From JADHMP01 sp964386915 (GTDB taxonomy: Bacteria; Bacteroidota; Bacteroidia; Flavobacteriales; Flavobacteriaceae), in assembly GCA_964386915.1 (NCBI GenBank), contig CAYLUQ010000012.1, positions 6,948-70,947 on the forward strand: a stretch of 64,000 nucleotides of DNA, read 5' to 3'. Below, piece by piece: positions 34,643 through 43,942 of the stretch; within the stretch, counting starts at the first letter, position 1; every line of letters starts with the position of its first letter. Below the pieces are notes generated by a model, which was given only the letters and a program-made list of their open reading frames with translations, did no database searches and was not told the origin of the DNA. The position numbers were made by a program, and so were the translations under genes.

Positions 34643-37099
34643 ATGCTCCAAAAGGAACATTTTTTTGGATTGTTTTTGGCGGGATTGGTCTTCTATGGCT
34701 GTTCCACGTCAAAAGACGGATTGTTGAGGAGAGAATATCACACGCTCACCACGAAATATAATGTGCTCTTTAACGGAAAAGAAGCTTTTACTGTGGGGAC
34801 AGCCATTTTAAAACAAGCTCACGAGGACAATTTTTATGAACTACTGCCCCTTGAGCCCATTAGCCTATTGGGTGAGGATATCAATGCCCCAACGCTGGTT
34901 CCTGGTTTTGCTCGAGCTGAAGAAAAAGCAGTTAAAGCCATTCAGAAACACTCCATGAATATTGAGGGCGAGCAGCGCAACAGAAAAATTGACGAAGCCT
35001 ATTTGCTTTTAGGGAAGGCGCGCTATTTTGACCGACGTTTTTTTCCGGCTTTGGAAGCCTTCAATTTTTTATTAGAAAGTGAGGCTGACTACAAAACCTA
35101 TGTGGAAGGACGTATTTGGCGTGAACGAACCAACATGCGTTTAAACAACAATGCCCTTGCCATACAAAACTTAAAGGGCTTAGCAGATGAGCTTTCTACA
35201 AAAAACAAGTTTTTTGCTTTTGCCAATGCTACTGTGGGGGAGGCCTATCTCAACCAACAAGAAACAGATTCGGCACTCTATTATATTAAAAGAGCAGCAA
35301 CCCACAATCGCAAAAAAAAGCAAAGAGGACGCTATTTGTTTGTGGCAGCTCAGCTTTTTGAACAAAAGGGCAATAGCGACTCTGCCCAATGGGCTTATGA
35401 CGCTATTTTAGCCTTAAAACGAAAGTCCCCTCGCAATTTGTTTGTCAATGCTAAAATTAGAAGTCAATTGCATGTAGCCGATTCTGCTGAAGTAGTGGAG
35501 CATTTGGAGAAAATGTTACAGAATTATGAAAACGAACCCTATTTACACCATATCTACAGTGGATTGGGGCAATTTTATAGACAAAAGGGGAATGATTCAG
35601 CGGCCATTGCGGCCTATAGTAAGTCGTTGCGTTCTCCGGGGGTAGATCCCCATACGCAAAAAGCGAACTATACCGACTTAGCTGATTATATGTTTGAAAA
35701 AGGAGCCTATGTTGCAGCAGGCGCCTATTTAGACAGTCTTATTCCGCTCTACGAAGCCAACTCCCTCATGGCGAAGCGCTTGAATAGAAAACGCGAAAAT
35801 CTGGCAGAGGTTTTATTGTTTGAAACGCAAAAGAAAGCAACCGATAGTGTTTTAGCTTTGCTCAAAATCAGTCCGGCAGCACAAATTGCTTTTTTTACAA
35901 CGGCGCTAGAACGGCAAAAAGAAGAAGCGCTTAAGCGAGTTGCAAATCAAACATCAAAAAGCAGCACCTCCTTCTTTAGACGCGAAAAACAAGCCTTTTA
36001 TTTTTATAACCCCAACCTTTTGGTGCAAGGCAAGCAAGACTTTTTAGCTCGTTGGGGCACACGCCCAAATGTAGACAATTGGCGAACATCAGCCGATCTC
36101 AAGCAAGTGTTGGAACAAGCCGATACCACCACGATAGCCCAAGAAACCCAAGAAATAGAAATTATTACGCCAGAAGCATTAGCGGCAAAATTGCCAAAAA
36201 ATAAAGCCGAACGAGACAGCCTTAACCTCTTAAATCAAAATGCCTATTTACGGTTAGGCCTAATATATAAGGAAAAGTTTGATGAAAAAGACCTTGCCAT
36301 TTGGCATCTAGAGACCTATTTAGAACGAAGTGGTAGTAGTGAAGAACGTTCCGAAGCACTCTATCACCTTTTTAAACTCTACGAAAATGACGACCCCAAA
36401 CAAGCCCAAAAATATAACGAAGCACTTTTAAAAGAACATCCAGAATCGGCCTTTGCTAAATTTTTATCCGATCCTCAAAATTATGATGCCAGCGGATTGC
36501 AAACCCCTGAGCGATTGTTTATGAGGGCTTACAGTCTCTTTGAAAAGCAAGAGTTTACAGCCGTTTTAGAGGCACTAGAAACGATGGAGGTTTTGCTTAG
36601 CGGTTCCACCTTAGCGCCTAAAGTAGCCCTACTCAAGGCCAACACTTTAGGCCGATTGCAAGGCGTGGCGGTTTGGAAAGAGGAACTTGCACAAGTGGCT
36701 AAAGCCTACAGCAGTCTAGAGGTAGGGAAATATGCTGAAACCCTCTTAAGCCAAATTGAAGCCTCCCAAAACCTGAAAGAAAAGGGCCCTGTATTTAAAA
36801 ATTACAAATGGATTTTTCCGTTTGATCGAACCCAAAAAAACCAACGAGAATTATTTGAAAATAGTCTCCGAGCCACTCTTATAGAAAGTGAGTCAAAATG
36901 GCGAGTGAGTGTTGACCCTTATGATGCCGAAACTACTTTTGTGGTGGTGCATGGCATTTTTGATCCAGAAGACATTGAAATCTGGCTCCAGAAAACAGCC
37001 AAGCACACGAAAGACCTTAAAGAACAGAATAATTTTGTAGCTTTGGGGTCCGTTTATCGAGATTATCAAAAAAACAAATCGTGGAAAAAAAGTAACTAG
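34643..37099 (+). CDS. sprE: SprE/PorW-like gliding motility and type IX secretion lipoprotein
   Basis: An 818-residue lipoprotein (signal ending LVFYGC, acylated Cys20) rich in TPR-like helical repeats. The segment after the lipobox, REYHTLTTKYNVLFNGKEAF, and NFYELLPLEPI are the hallmarks of SprE (Flavobacterium) / PorW (Porphyromonas), a component needed for type IX secretion and gliding. I moved the start from TTG 34592 to ATG 34643 because the lipoprotein signal starts there. The bactofilin gene follows after 2 bp. Together with gldH this implies a T9SS-bearing, probably gliding cell. Confidence 0.88.
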   Translation: MLQKEHFFGLFLAGLVFYGCSTSKDGLLRREYHTLTTKYNVLFNGKEAFTVGTAILKQAHEDNFYELLPLEPISLLGEDINAPTLVPGFARAEEKAVKAIQKHSMNIEGEQRNRKIDEAYLLLGKARYFDRRFFPALEAFNFLLESEADYKTYVEGRIWRERTNMRLNNNALAIQNLKGLADELSTKNKFFAFANATVGEAYLNQQETDSALYYIKRAATHNRKKKQRGRYLFVAAQLFEQKGNSDSAQWAYDAILALKRKSPRNLFVNAKIRSQLHVADSAEVVEHLEKMLQNYENEPYLHHIYSGLGQFYRQKGNDSAAIAAYSKSLRSPGVDPHTQKANYTDLADYMFEKGAYVAAGAYLDSLIPLYEANSLMAKRLNRKRENLAEVLLFETQKKATDSVLALLKISPAAQIAFFTTALERQKEEALKRVANQTSKSSTSFFRREKQAFYFYNPNLLVQGKQDFLARWGTRPNVDNWRTSADLKQVLEQADTTTIAQETQEIEIITPEALAAKLPKNKAERDSLNLLNQNAYLRLGLIYKEKFDEKDLAIWHLETYLERSGSSEERSEALYHLFKLYENDDPKQAQKYNEALLKEHPESAFAKFLSDPQNYDASGLQTPERLFMRAYSLFEKQEFTAVLEALETMEVLLSGSTLAPKVALLKANTLGRLQGVAVWKEELAQVAKAYSSLEVGKYAETLLSQIEASQNLKEKGPVFKNYKWIFPFDRTQKNQRELFENSLRATLIESESKWRVSVDPYDAETTFVVVHGIFDPEDIEIWLQKTAKHTKDLKEQNNFVALGSVYRDYQKNKSWKKSN

Positions 37100-37101
37100 A
37101 G

Positions 37102-37482
37102 ATGAAAGGAAATGATCACCACGGACTTTATAGTCGAATAGAAAAGTCAACCCTAATTAAAGGGAGTATCAAAACGCGCTCAGATATTCGAATTGACGGA
37201 AACATGGAGGGAGATATTGAAACGAAAGGAAAACTCATTATAGGAGTAGGCGCCACCGTAAAAGGAAATGTGCTTTGTGCCAACGCCGATATTGAAGGCA
37301 CCTTCCAAGGCAAACTCAATGCCCAAGAAACCCTTAGCCTCAAGTCTGAAAGCGTAGTGACCGGAGAAGTTACCATTGGAAAATTGGTGGTGGCTTCTGG
37401 AGCCACCTTCAATGCTAAATGTTCTATGGTAAACAGCTCCGATAAGATTAAGGCCCTCTATAGCAGTGAAAAAACGGCCTAA
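37102..37482 (+). CDS. Bactofilin (polymer-forming cytoskeletal protein)
   Basis: A 126-residue right-handed beta-helix protein: repeated hydrophobic strands (STLIKGSIKTRSDIRIDGNMEGDIETKGKLIIG onward), a flexible N-terminus and no membrane segment. Bactofilins form nucleotide-free filaments that scaffold envelope and cell-shape proteins. Here it is downstream of sprE by 2 bp, and its 3' end overlaps the AtpZ-like gene by 17 bp, so it bridges the secretion gene and the F-ATPase region. Confidence 0.93.
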   Translation: MKGNDHHGLYSRIEKSTLIKGSIKTRSDIRIDGNMEGDIETKGKLIIGVGATVKGNVLCANADIEGTFQGKLNAQETLSLKSESVVTGEVTIGKLVVASGATFNAKCSMVNSSDKIKALYSSEKTA

Positions 37483-37669
37483 TCGTTGGTTGATTTTTTC
37501 GGGGCTCGCCTTTCAAATTGCCCTTGTCATGTTTGTGTTTATTGAATTTGGACAATGGTTGGATGCTCAACAAGAAACGGAGCACAACACCTATAGTTTA
37601 ATAGCGGGCTGTTTGGCCATGATTTGCATTTTGTATCTAATTAGCAAACAAACCAAAAACTTGGAATGA
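37466..37669 (+). CDS. AtpZ/AtpI-family small membrane protein
   Basis: A 67-residue protein with two transmembrane helices (WLIFSGLAFQIALVMFVFIEFGQWL and YSLIAGCLAMICILYLI), matching the AtpZ/AtpI group that precedes F-ATPase genes and may aid assembly or Mg2+ supply. It starts with GTG at 37466, within the end of the bactofilin gene, and no ATG is available in that frame nearby. It overlaps the next gene by 4 bp. Confidence 0.8.
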   Translation: MKKRPNRWLIFSGLAFQIALVMFVFIEFGQWLDAQQETEHNTYSLIAGCLAMICILYLISKQTKNLE

Positions 37670-38049
37670 AGTTGCGAGGGGTGTTGTTTGCCAATTTAAA
37701 AACGCTTTTGATCCTCATGTTCTTGAGCTGTTTGGCCCACGCCTACTTTAGCGAACAAAAAACCGCGCTATTAATTATTCTTTATACCCTTAATACAATC
37801 TTAGCAGCTGTCCCAATTGTAGGGCTCTATTGGGCCATCTTTATTCGCAAACAAGGGGTGCTGAGCCTCTACTTTCTAAGTGTGCTACTCAAGGCATTGG
37901 TATTGGGCCTCCTTTTTTTAAGCCCATTGCGATTTTCTATTGGGTTTGAAGAGGTGTCTAAGAGTAGCCTCATGGTTCCTTTTTTTGTGGCTTTATTGTC
38001 AGAAATTATAGCTTTTTCACAATTCCATTCCCAGCAAGAAGAGGCTTAA
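37666..38049 (+). CDS. Small polytopic membrane protein before atpB (DUF6168-like)
   Basis: A 127-residue protein with four predicted transmembrane helices and few polar residues. It occupies the place where other bacteria have atpI, and I recall a flavobacterial family (DUF6168) in this position, but homology to AtpI is not evident by eye. A role in F-ATPase assembly is inferred from position only. It overlaps the AtpZ-like gene by 4 bp; a promoter then separates it from atpB. Confidence 0.7.
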   Translation: MKLRGVLFANLKTLLILMFLSCLAHAYFSEQKTALLIILYTLNTILAAVPIVGLYWAIFIRKQGVLSLYFLSVLLKALVLGLLFLSPLRFSIGFEEVSKSSLMVPFFVALLSEIIAFSQFHSQQEEA

Positions 38050-38149
38050 AATTTATGCTCCAAAAAGAAAAAAGAAGAATGCATAAGAAGTCGAAGAAAT
38101 AAAAATTTAAAAAAGGATAAAAACAATTTCCTAGTTTATACTAAAGCAT

Positions 38150-38158
38150 TACATTTGC
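38150..38158 (+). promoter_or_regulatory. -7 promoter element for the F-ATPase operon
   Basis: TACATTTGC lies 31 bp before the atpB ATG at 38190 and upstream of an in-frame TTG at 38175. Confidence 0.65.
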
Positions 38159-38189
38159 AGCGCTTATAAAAGATTTGAACACCATTTAT

Positions 38190-39278
38190 ATGGCGATTAG
38201 GTATCGTAGACAAATACTATTTTTAGTCTTTCTTTCCCTCAACCTTACGGCTGTAGCTGCTGCTGCACCCAAAGAAGAAAACAAAGGTGATTTCAAAGCC
38301 GAAATCAGAGCCTACATCATGCATCACTTGCAAGACTCACATGATTTCAACATTTTGAGTTATACAGATGAAAAAACGGGAGAAAAAATCCACGTTGGTT
38401 TACCACTTCCTGTAATCCTTTGGGATAATGGATTAAAAGTATTCTCTTCATCGGCCTTTCACCACGGTGAAACAGTTGCTCAAGCAGGCGGGCAATATTA
38501 TGCTTTAGATCACGGGAAAATATATAAAACGGATGCTGAAGGCACCATCACCTATGATGAAAATCATCATGCTACCAACGAGGCTCCGCTAGACTTTTCA
38601 ATCACTAAAAGTGTATTGAGCATTATGATCACTGCCCTATTGATGTTTTTCTTATTTAAGAATTTGGCCAAGTCCTATCAAAAAAATGGTTTGGTGGCAC
38701 AAGGCATTGGACGCTTTTTTGAACCCATTGTGCTCTACGTTCGAGACGAAATAGCCATTCCAAATATTGGCGAAAAGCACTACAAAAAATATATGAGCTA
38801 TTTGTTAACGCTCTTTTTCTTCATTTGGTTTTTAAATCTTTTTGGACTTACCCCCCTTGGGATTAATGTGACCGGAAACATTGCCGTAACCTTTTGTTTG
38901 GCGCTGATCACTTTTGTGATTACCAACCTAACCGCCAAAAAAGACTATTGGAAGCACATTTTTTGGATGCCTGGAGTACCTACCGTAATGAAATTTGCCC
39001 TCGCACCAATAGAACTGTTAGGGGTCTTCATCAAACCCTTTTCGTTAATGATTCGACTCTATGCTAACATTTCTGCCGGACATATTGTTTTGATGAGTTT
39101 GATTGCCCTTATCTTCATATTTAAAAATTGGTTGGGATCTAGCCTTTCGTTTGTGTTGGCTTTTTCCATCTCTATTATAGAAATTTTGGTGGCTTTATTG
39201 CAAGCCTATATTTTTACAGTCTTGTCAGCCTTATATTTTGGCTTTGCTGTAGAAGAACACGAACACGAAGATCATTAA
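38190..39278 (+). CDS. atpB: F0F1 ATP synthase subunit a
   Basis: A 362-residue membrane subunit forming the proton half-channels. The essential Arg lies in LMIRLYANISAGH, and the C-terminal LQAYIFTVLSALYFGF is typical. It carries a long N-terminal extension of ~150 residues including a signal-like segment (LVFLSLNLTAVAAAA) and a periplasmic domain, usual for Bacteroidota subunit a and absent in E. coli. I chose ATG 38190 rather than TTG 38175. Confidence 0.95.
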   Translation: MAIRYRRQILFLVFLSLNLTAVAAAAPKEENKGDFKAEIRAYIMHHLQDSHDFNILSYTDEKTGEKIHVGLPLPVILWDNGLKVFSSSAFHHGETVAQAGGQYYALDHGKIYKTDAEGTITYDENHHATNEAPLDFSITKSVLSIMITALLMFFLFKNLAKSYQKNGLVAQGIGRFFEPIVLYVRDEIAIPNIGEKHYKKYMSYLLTLFFFIWFLNLFGLTPLGINVTGNIAVTFCLALITFVITNLTAKKDYWKHIFWMPGVPTVMKFALAPIELLGVFIKPFSLMIRLYANISAGHIVLMSLIALIFIFKNWLGSSLSFVLAFSISIIEILVALLQAYIFTVLSALYFGFAVEEHEHEDH

Positions 39279-39309
39279 TAAGAATGTTTAATTTTAAGTA
39301 AATATAAAT

Positions 39310-39504
39310 ATGGAAATTCCAGTAATTGTAGGAGCAGGTTTAGTAGTAATTGGTGTTGGTATCGGTATCGGAAATATCGGTAGAGGTGCCATGGAAGCCA
39401 TTGGTCGTCAACCCGATGCCTATGGTAAAATTCAAACAGCAATGTTGATTGCTGCTGCACTTGTAGAGGGAATTGGATTTGCTGCCCTATTTGCAGTATC
39501 CTAA
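39310..39504 (+). CDS. atpE: F0F1 ATP synthase subunit c
   Basis: A 64-residue two-helix proteolipid. The ring-packing GVGIGIGNIGRGAMEA motif is in helix 1, the R-Q-P loop follows, and the ion-carrying Glu53 sits in helix 2 (AAALVEGIGFAALF). No sodium-binding signature (such as Gln/Glu pairs in helix 1) is obvious, so proton coupling is most likely. Confidence 0.97.
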   Translation: MEIPVIVGAGLVVIGVGIGIGNIGRGAMEAIGRQPDAYGKIQTAMLIAAALVEGIGFAALFAVS

Positions 39505-39558
39505 ATCCCATTCTTGTTTGCAGACAAGAAAAAGCGAACCTTTATAAACGCATAAACT

Positions 39559-40059
39559 ATGGAAAAACTAATTAGCGAGTTTTCATTCGGACTATTTTTT
39601 TGGCAGCTCTTTATTTTTATAGGCTTAATTCTCTTGCTTAAAAAATATGCATGGAAACCCATTTTAGATGCCGTTAACGAACGCGAGTCGTCCATTAAAG
39701 ACGCTTTGCAATCGGCAGCTGCGGCAAAAAAAGAAATGGAGACCCTGCAAGAAGACAACCAAAAGATACTCAAAGAAGCACGTGCTGAGCGAGAATCTCT
39801 TTTGAAAGAAGCCCGTAAAACAGGCGCTGAATTGGTTGACCAAGCTAAAAAAGACGCACAGGTTGAAGCGCAAAAAATTCTAACCCAAGCACAAGAAGCT
39901 ATTGAGAATGAAAAGCGTGCTGCTGTCAATGAGTTGAAAAACCAAGTGGCGGTCATTGCAATGGATATTGCCGAAAAAGTGGTTCTAAAAGAATTGGATA
40001 ATAAAGACCAACAATTAAAGCTAGTAGATACGCTTCTTAAAGATGCAGATCTCAAATAG
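39559..40059 (+). CDS. atpF: F0F1 ATP synthase subunit b
   Basis: A 166-residue peripheral-stalk subunit: one N-terminal membrane helix (FFWQLFIFIGLILLLKKYAWKPI) followed by a long charged coiled coil (EREESIKDAL-like heptads, AEKVVLKELDNKDQQ at the end). A single b gene, so the stalk is a homodimer. Confidence 0.95.
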   Translation: MEKLISEFSFGLFFWQLFIFIGLILLLKKYAWKPILDAVNERESSIKDALQSAAAAKKEMETLQEDNQKILKEARAERESLLKEARKTGAELVDQAKKDAQVEAQKILTQAQEAIENEKRAAVNELKNQVAVIAMDIAEKVVLKELDNKDQQLKLVDTLLKDADLK

Positions 40060-40064
40060 GGCCT

Positions 40065-40598
40065 ATGAAAATGAGTCGTGCTGCTTATCGATATGCTAAG
40101 GCTGCGTTAAAGTTTGCGGGTAAAGACCCGGCACCTTTAGCAAAAGACTTGGAGAATATCCTTGCCCTTTTGGAAGCAAACGATGCCCTTTCGGCTTTTT
40201 TGGAAAACCCTGTTCTTCCGGCAAAACTAAAAACGGAAACCCTTTTGAAGGTGTGCCCCAAGCATACCAAAAGTTTTGCCCAGTTGCTTGACGTTTTGGC
40301 CACCAACAATAGACTTTCTATAGTGGCGGCCGTAGCACAGCAATATAGCAAACTATATGCTGCTCAACAAGGACAACTAACCGCCACGGTGATTACGGCT
40401 GTGCCCCTAACGCCAGCTTTAGAAGATCAAATTTTGCAAAAAGCAAAAAGCATTACTAGCAAACAAGTGCAATTGGTGAACCAAGTTGATCCGGCCATTT
40501 TAGGAGGGTTTGTTTTAACCCTTGGCGATATGCAATATGACGCCAGTGTGGCACAAAAATTAAAAGGCATTAAAACAGCCTTAATGACAAAACAATAG
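40065..40598 (+). CDS. atpH: F0F1 ATP synthase subunit delta
   Basis: A 177-residue subunit linking the peripheral stalk to the F1 head. N-terminal AAYRYAKAALKFA and the C-terminal DPAILGGFVLTLGDMQYDASVAQKLKGIK are characteristic. Start could be Met1 (40065) or Met3 (40071). It lies 5 bp after atpF. Confidence 0.95.
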   Translation: MKMSRAAYRYAKAALKFAGKDPAPLAKDLENILALLEANDALSAFLENPVLPAKLKTETLLKVCPKHTKSFAQLLDVLATNNRLSIVAAVAQQYSKLYAAQQGQLTATVITAVPLTPALEDQILQKAKSITSKQVQLVNQVDPAILGGFVLTLGDMQYDASVAQKLKGIKTALMTKQ

Positions 40599-40617
40599 AG
40601 ATAAACAAAAGACAATC

Positions 40618-42192
40618 ATGGCAGATGTAAATCCGGCTGAAGTATCAGCAATTTTAAAACAGCAACTCGAGGGCTATTCAAGCGCTACAGCTTTAGATGA
40701 AGTGGGAACCGTTTTGGAAGTGGGCGACGGGATTGCTCGAGTATATGGATTAACGAATGTACAATATGGCGAATTAGTAGTCTTTGACGGCGGACTAGAA
40801 GGGATGGTACTCAACTTGGAAGAGGATCATGTTGGAGTAGTACTTTTAGGCCCATCTAAAGCACTTAAAGAAGGCGATACAGTTAAGCGAACCCAACGCA
40901 TTGCATCCATCAATGTGGGAGAAGGCATAGTGGGACGAGTGGTGAATACCCTTGGCGTTCCTATAGACGGAAAAGGTCCCATTGAAGGTGATCTTTTTGA
41001 AATGCCCTTAGAGCGTAAAGCCCCTGGTGTTGTTTTCAGACAGCCTGTAAACGAACCGCTTCAAACAGGAATTAAATCTGTTGACGCCATGATCCCTATT
41101 GGAAGAGGCCAACGAGAATTAGTAATCGGCGACCGTCAAACAGGAAAAACAACGGTTTGTATCGATACGATTTTAAATCAAAAAGAATTTTTTGATGCTG
41201 GAGAACCCGTTTATTGTGTTTATGTAGCTATTGGACAAAAAGCCTCCACGGTTGCGGGAATTGCCAAAACATTAGAAGATAAAGGAGCACTAGCTTATAC
41301 TACTATAGTTGCAGCCAATGCCTCTGACCCTGCCCCTATGCAGGTATATGCTCCCTTTGCTGGAGCAGCCATTGGAGAATATTTTAGAGATACGGGGCGT
41401 CCAGCCCTCATCATCTATGATGATTTGTCTAAACAAGCGGTGGCCTACAGAGAAGTTTCTTTGCTTTTGAGAAGACCTCCAGGACGTGAAGCATATCCCG
41501 GAGACGTATTTTATCTTCACTCGCGCCTATTGGAACGTGCGGCTAAAGTTATTGCAGACGACACCATTGCCAAAAACATGAATGACCTTCCTGACTCTTT
41601 GAAAGACAAGGTGAAAGGAGGCGGTTCTCTCACAGCCTTGCCGATTATTGAAACCCAAGCAGGTGACGTTTCAGCCTATATTCCTACCAACGTAATTTCC
41701 ATTACCGATGGACAAATTTTCTTAGAAGCTGATTTGTTCAACTCAGGAGTTCGTCCGGCTATTAATGTGGGGATATCCGTTTCTCGTGTAGGAGGATCGG
41801 CTCAAATTAAATCGATGAAAAAAGTGGCAGGAACACTCAAATTAGATCAAGCTCAATTTAGAGAACTAGAAGCTTTTGCCAAGTTTGGTTCTGACCTCGA
41901 TGCCGCTACGCTCAATGTGATTGAAAAAGGAAAACGCAACGTAGAAATCCTAAAACAAGCGCAAAACGATCCCTTTACGGTAGAAGACCAAGTGGCCATT
42001 ATCTATGCCGGGTCTAAAAACCTTTTGCGCAATGTTCCTGTGGAAGAAGTTAAAAACTTTGAACAACAGTTCTTATCTACTTTACGTAAAAAACATAAAA
42101 AAGTATTACAGGGATTAAAAGCCGGAAAATTAACCGATGATATTCTTGACGTGCTCAATGCAGTAGCCAAAGAAACAGCCGCTCAATTTTAA
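40618..42192 (+). CDS. atpA: F0F1 ATP synthase subunit alpha
   Basis: A 524-residue F1 subunit with a regulatory nucleotide site: Walker A GDRQTGKTT, the PALIIYDDLSKQAVAYREVSLLLRRPPGREAYPGD block, and the C-terminal helical domain. Length and domain order are standard. Co-transcribed with atpH and atpG. Confidence 0.98.
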   Translation: MADVNPAEVSAILKQQLEGYSSATALDEVGTVLEVGDGIARVYGLTNVQYGELVVFDGGLEGMVLNLEEDHVGVVLLGPSKALKEGDTVKRTQRIASINVGEGIVGRVVNTLGVPIDGKGPIEGDLFEMPLERKAPGVVFRQPVNEPLQTGIKSVDAMIPIGRGQRELVIGDRQTGKTTVCIDTILNQKEFFDAGEPVYCVYVAIGQKASTVAGIAKTLEDKGALAYTTIVAANASDPAPMQVYAPFAGAAIGEYFRDTGRPALIIYDDLSKQAVAYREVSLLLRRPPGREAYPGDVFYLHSRLLERAAKVIADDTIAKNMNDLPDSLKDKVKGGGSLTALPIIETQAGDVSAYIPTNVISITDGQIFLEADLFNSGVRPAINVGISVSRVGGSAQIKSMKKVAGTLKLDQAQFRELEAFAKFGSDLDAATLNVIEKGKRNVEILKQAQNDPFTVEDQVAIIYAGSKNLLRNVPVEEVKNFEQQFLSTLRKKHKKVLQGLKAGKLTDDILDVLNAVAKETAAQF

Positions 42193-42198
42193 TAAACT

Positions 42199-43059
42199 AT
42201 GGCGAATTTAAAGGAAATACGAAATCGCATTGCATCTGTTTCTTCAACAATGCAAATTACTTCTGCCATGAAAATGGTATCTGCTGCCAAGTTGAAAAAG
42301 GCGCAAGATGCCATAACGGCCATGCGTCCGTATGCCAATAAACTCACCACCCTGATTCAAAATTTGAGCAGCGCCGATACGGGCGATCAAAAAAATCCCT
42401 ACACCCAAGTGCGGCCCATTAAAAAAGTGCTCCTAGTAGCCATCACCTCCAATAGAGGGTTGTGTGGGGCCTTTAATGCCAATGTAATTAAGGCTGCCCT
42501 AGACCAAGCCAAAAACCAATATACCGATGCATCTGTTGAGGTAATTACTATTGGTAAAAAGGGGGGTGATATTTTATCGAAGACCCTAACCGTTAAAGGA
42601 GCCCACAACGAGCTATTGGATTCCTCATCCTATGCTGAAACGGCAGCCCTTGCCCAAGAAATCATGGATGATTTTACAGCCGGGCACTATGATAAAGTGG
42701 TATTGCTATACAATCAATTTAAAAATGCAGCCACTCAAATTGTAAATATTGAAGACTATTTACCCATAGTTTATCAAGATTCAAACGAAACCGAAGCGGG
42801 GGATTATATTTATGAACCCAATCAGCAAGAAATCGTTTCGGAATTATTACCCAAATCACTAAAAATGCAATTGTTTAAAGCCCTTAGAGACTCCTTGGCA
42901 GGAGAACACGGCGCACGGATGACCGCCATGCACAAGGCCACAGACAATGCTACAGAATTGAGAGACCAATTGAAATTGACCTACAACAAAGCCCGCCAAG
43001 CCGCCATTACCAACGAAATTCTTGAAATTGTGGGCGGGGCAGAGGCTCTTAATGGATAA
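42199..43059 (+). CDS. atpG: F0F1 ATP synthase subunit gamma
   Basis: A 286-residue central rotor shaft: N-terminal coiled coil (IRNRIASVSSTMQITSAMKMVSAAKL), the middle SNRGLCGAFNAN Rossmann-like part and the C-terminal helix ending NEILEIVGGAEALNG. It ends the operon; atpD and atpC are not adjacent, as is usual in this phylum, where they form a separate unit. Confidence 0.97.
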   Translation: MANLKEIRNRIASVSSTMQITSAMKMVSAAKLKKAQDAITAMRPYANKLTTLIQNLSSADTGDQKNPYTQVRPIKKVLLVAITSNRGLCGAFNANVIKAALDQAKNQYTDASVEVITIGKKGGDILSKTLTVKGAHNELLDSSSYAETAALAQEIMDDFTAGHYDKVVLLYNQFKNAATQIVNIEDYLPIVYQDSNETEAGDYIYEPNQQEIVSELLPKSLKMQLFKALRDSLAGEHGARMTAMHKATDNATELRDQLKLTYNKARQAAITNEILEIVGGAEALNG

Positions 43060-43110
43060 AAGCATTCGTTCTTCCATAGCCTTGTAGTATCCTTTTGGCT
43101 TTACTTTTTC

Positions 43111-43125
43111 TTTGCCATTGGCAAA
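43111..43125 (+). terminator. Possible hairpin terminator after the F-ATPase operon
   Basis: TTTGCC-ATT-GGCAAA forms a 6-bp stem with a 3-nt loop, 52 bp after the atpG stop and followed by an A-rich then T-rich stretch. The T tract is not directly adjacent, so this is only a candidate. Confidence 0.35.
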
Positions 43126-43143
43126 AATGTTTTTCTGATTTGA

Positions 43144-43942
43144 GGGGTTTTCCAGCTACGCTTCGGATTTAACATCAATTATATAGTCAACTCGCAACAA
43201 TGGGTCTATCAACCCCTTCTAAGGGATCATTTCAAGTGGCACCCCAATTGGAATCTTAATTTGGCATGGGGGCTCTATCATCAATTCCTAATGGAAATTA
43301 TTGCTTTAGATGCTTTAGGAAACTATTACTATTATTGGGATTTAGTTTCCAATAACGAGTCCTTTTCTATTTCTAAAAGTCACCATCTTTTGATTAAAGT
43401 GCTATATAAAAAAAACAACTGGCAGCTTTTTGCGGAAGCTTTTCATAAAAAAATACAACGGGTCTATTTCGCTAAACTTTTGACGATTTAAACTATTTCT
43501 TTGAACTTACAAATGGTAAAAATAGGGCAGTGGGAGTTGATGTTAAAGTACAAAAACTCACCCTAAACATGATTTTTGAGTCTCTTATTCGTTTGGAAAA
43601 GTGCTTGAAAAATTTGAGCCATACAACCACTATAGAAGAGCTCCTCACGATCAAACCCATAAATGGAAGAGTGTGGCAATTTTAAATGGACACCCCTGGT
43701 TTTTTTCATTTAGTTACATATACGGCTCTGGACTTTATTTGAATGCCTTAGGACAAAATCCTTACAACAGATTGGACGTAGCCATTCGCTATGATTTTAA
43801 TTTTTTGCAAGGGAAGACCAGCATGGGACTGTCGGTGACTAATTTATTAAATGCTAAAAATATTGGTGCTCTCGGCATTTCCAATCTTCCCAATCAAAAC
43901 ACCGTATTTTCGAGAGGGGTTGCCTGGACTCCCGGGCTATAA
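43144..43942 (+). pseudogene. Decayed TonB-dependent receptor, C-terminal barrel remnant
   Basis: Three consecutive stretches in three different plus frames together read like the C-terminal third of a TonB-dependent receptor beta-barrel. Frame A, to 43491: FQLRFGFNINYIVNSQQWVYQP and later AWGLYHQF and NWQLFAEAFHKK. Frame B, from ~43476: FDDLNYFFELTNGKNRAVGVDV. Frame C, from ~43590: SFGKVLEKFEPYNHYRRAPHDQ, then the terminal barrel strands YGSGLYLNALGQNPYNRLDVA and LSVTNLLNAKNIGALGISNLPNQ. At least two frameshifts are needed, the plug and most of the barrel are missing, and the usual C-terminal strand ends early (TPGL stop). No start or signal peptide. A true pseudogene fits better than sequencing error because the N-terminal part is also absent. 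Confidence 0.8.

Noticed and set aside
39501..40055. 184-codon minus-strand frame over atpF
   Set aside because: Antisense to atpF; its Ser/Ala/Phe-rich translation reflects the complement of a coiled-coil codon pattern.
43144..43942. Receptor remnant as programmed frameshifting or a single sequencing error
   Set aside because: Two separate shifts are required and the signal peptide, plug and most of the barrel are absent, so decay is the simpler reading.
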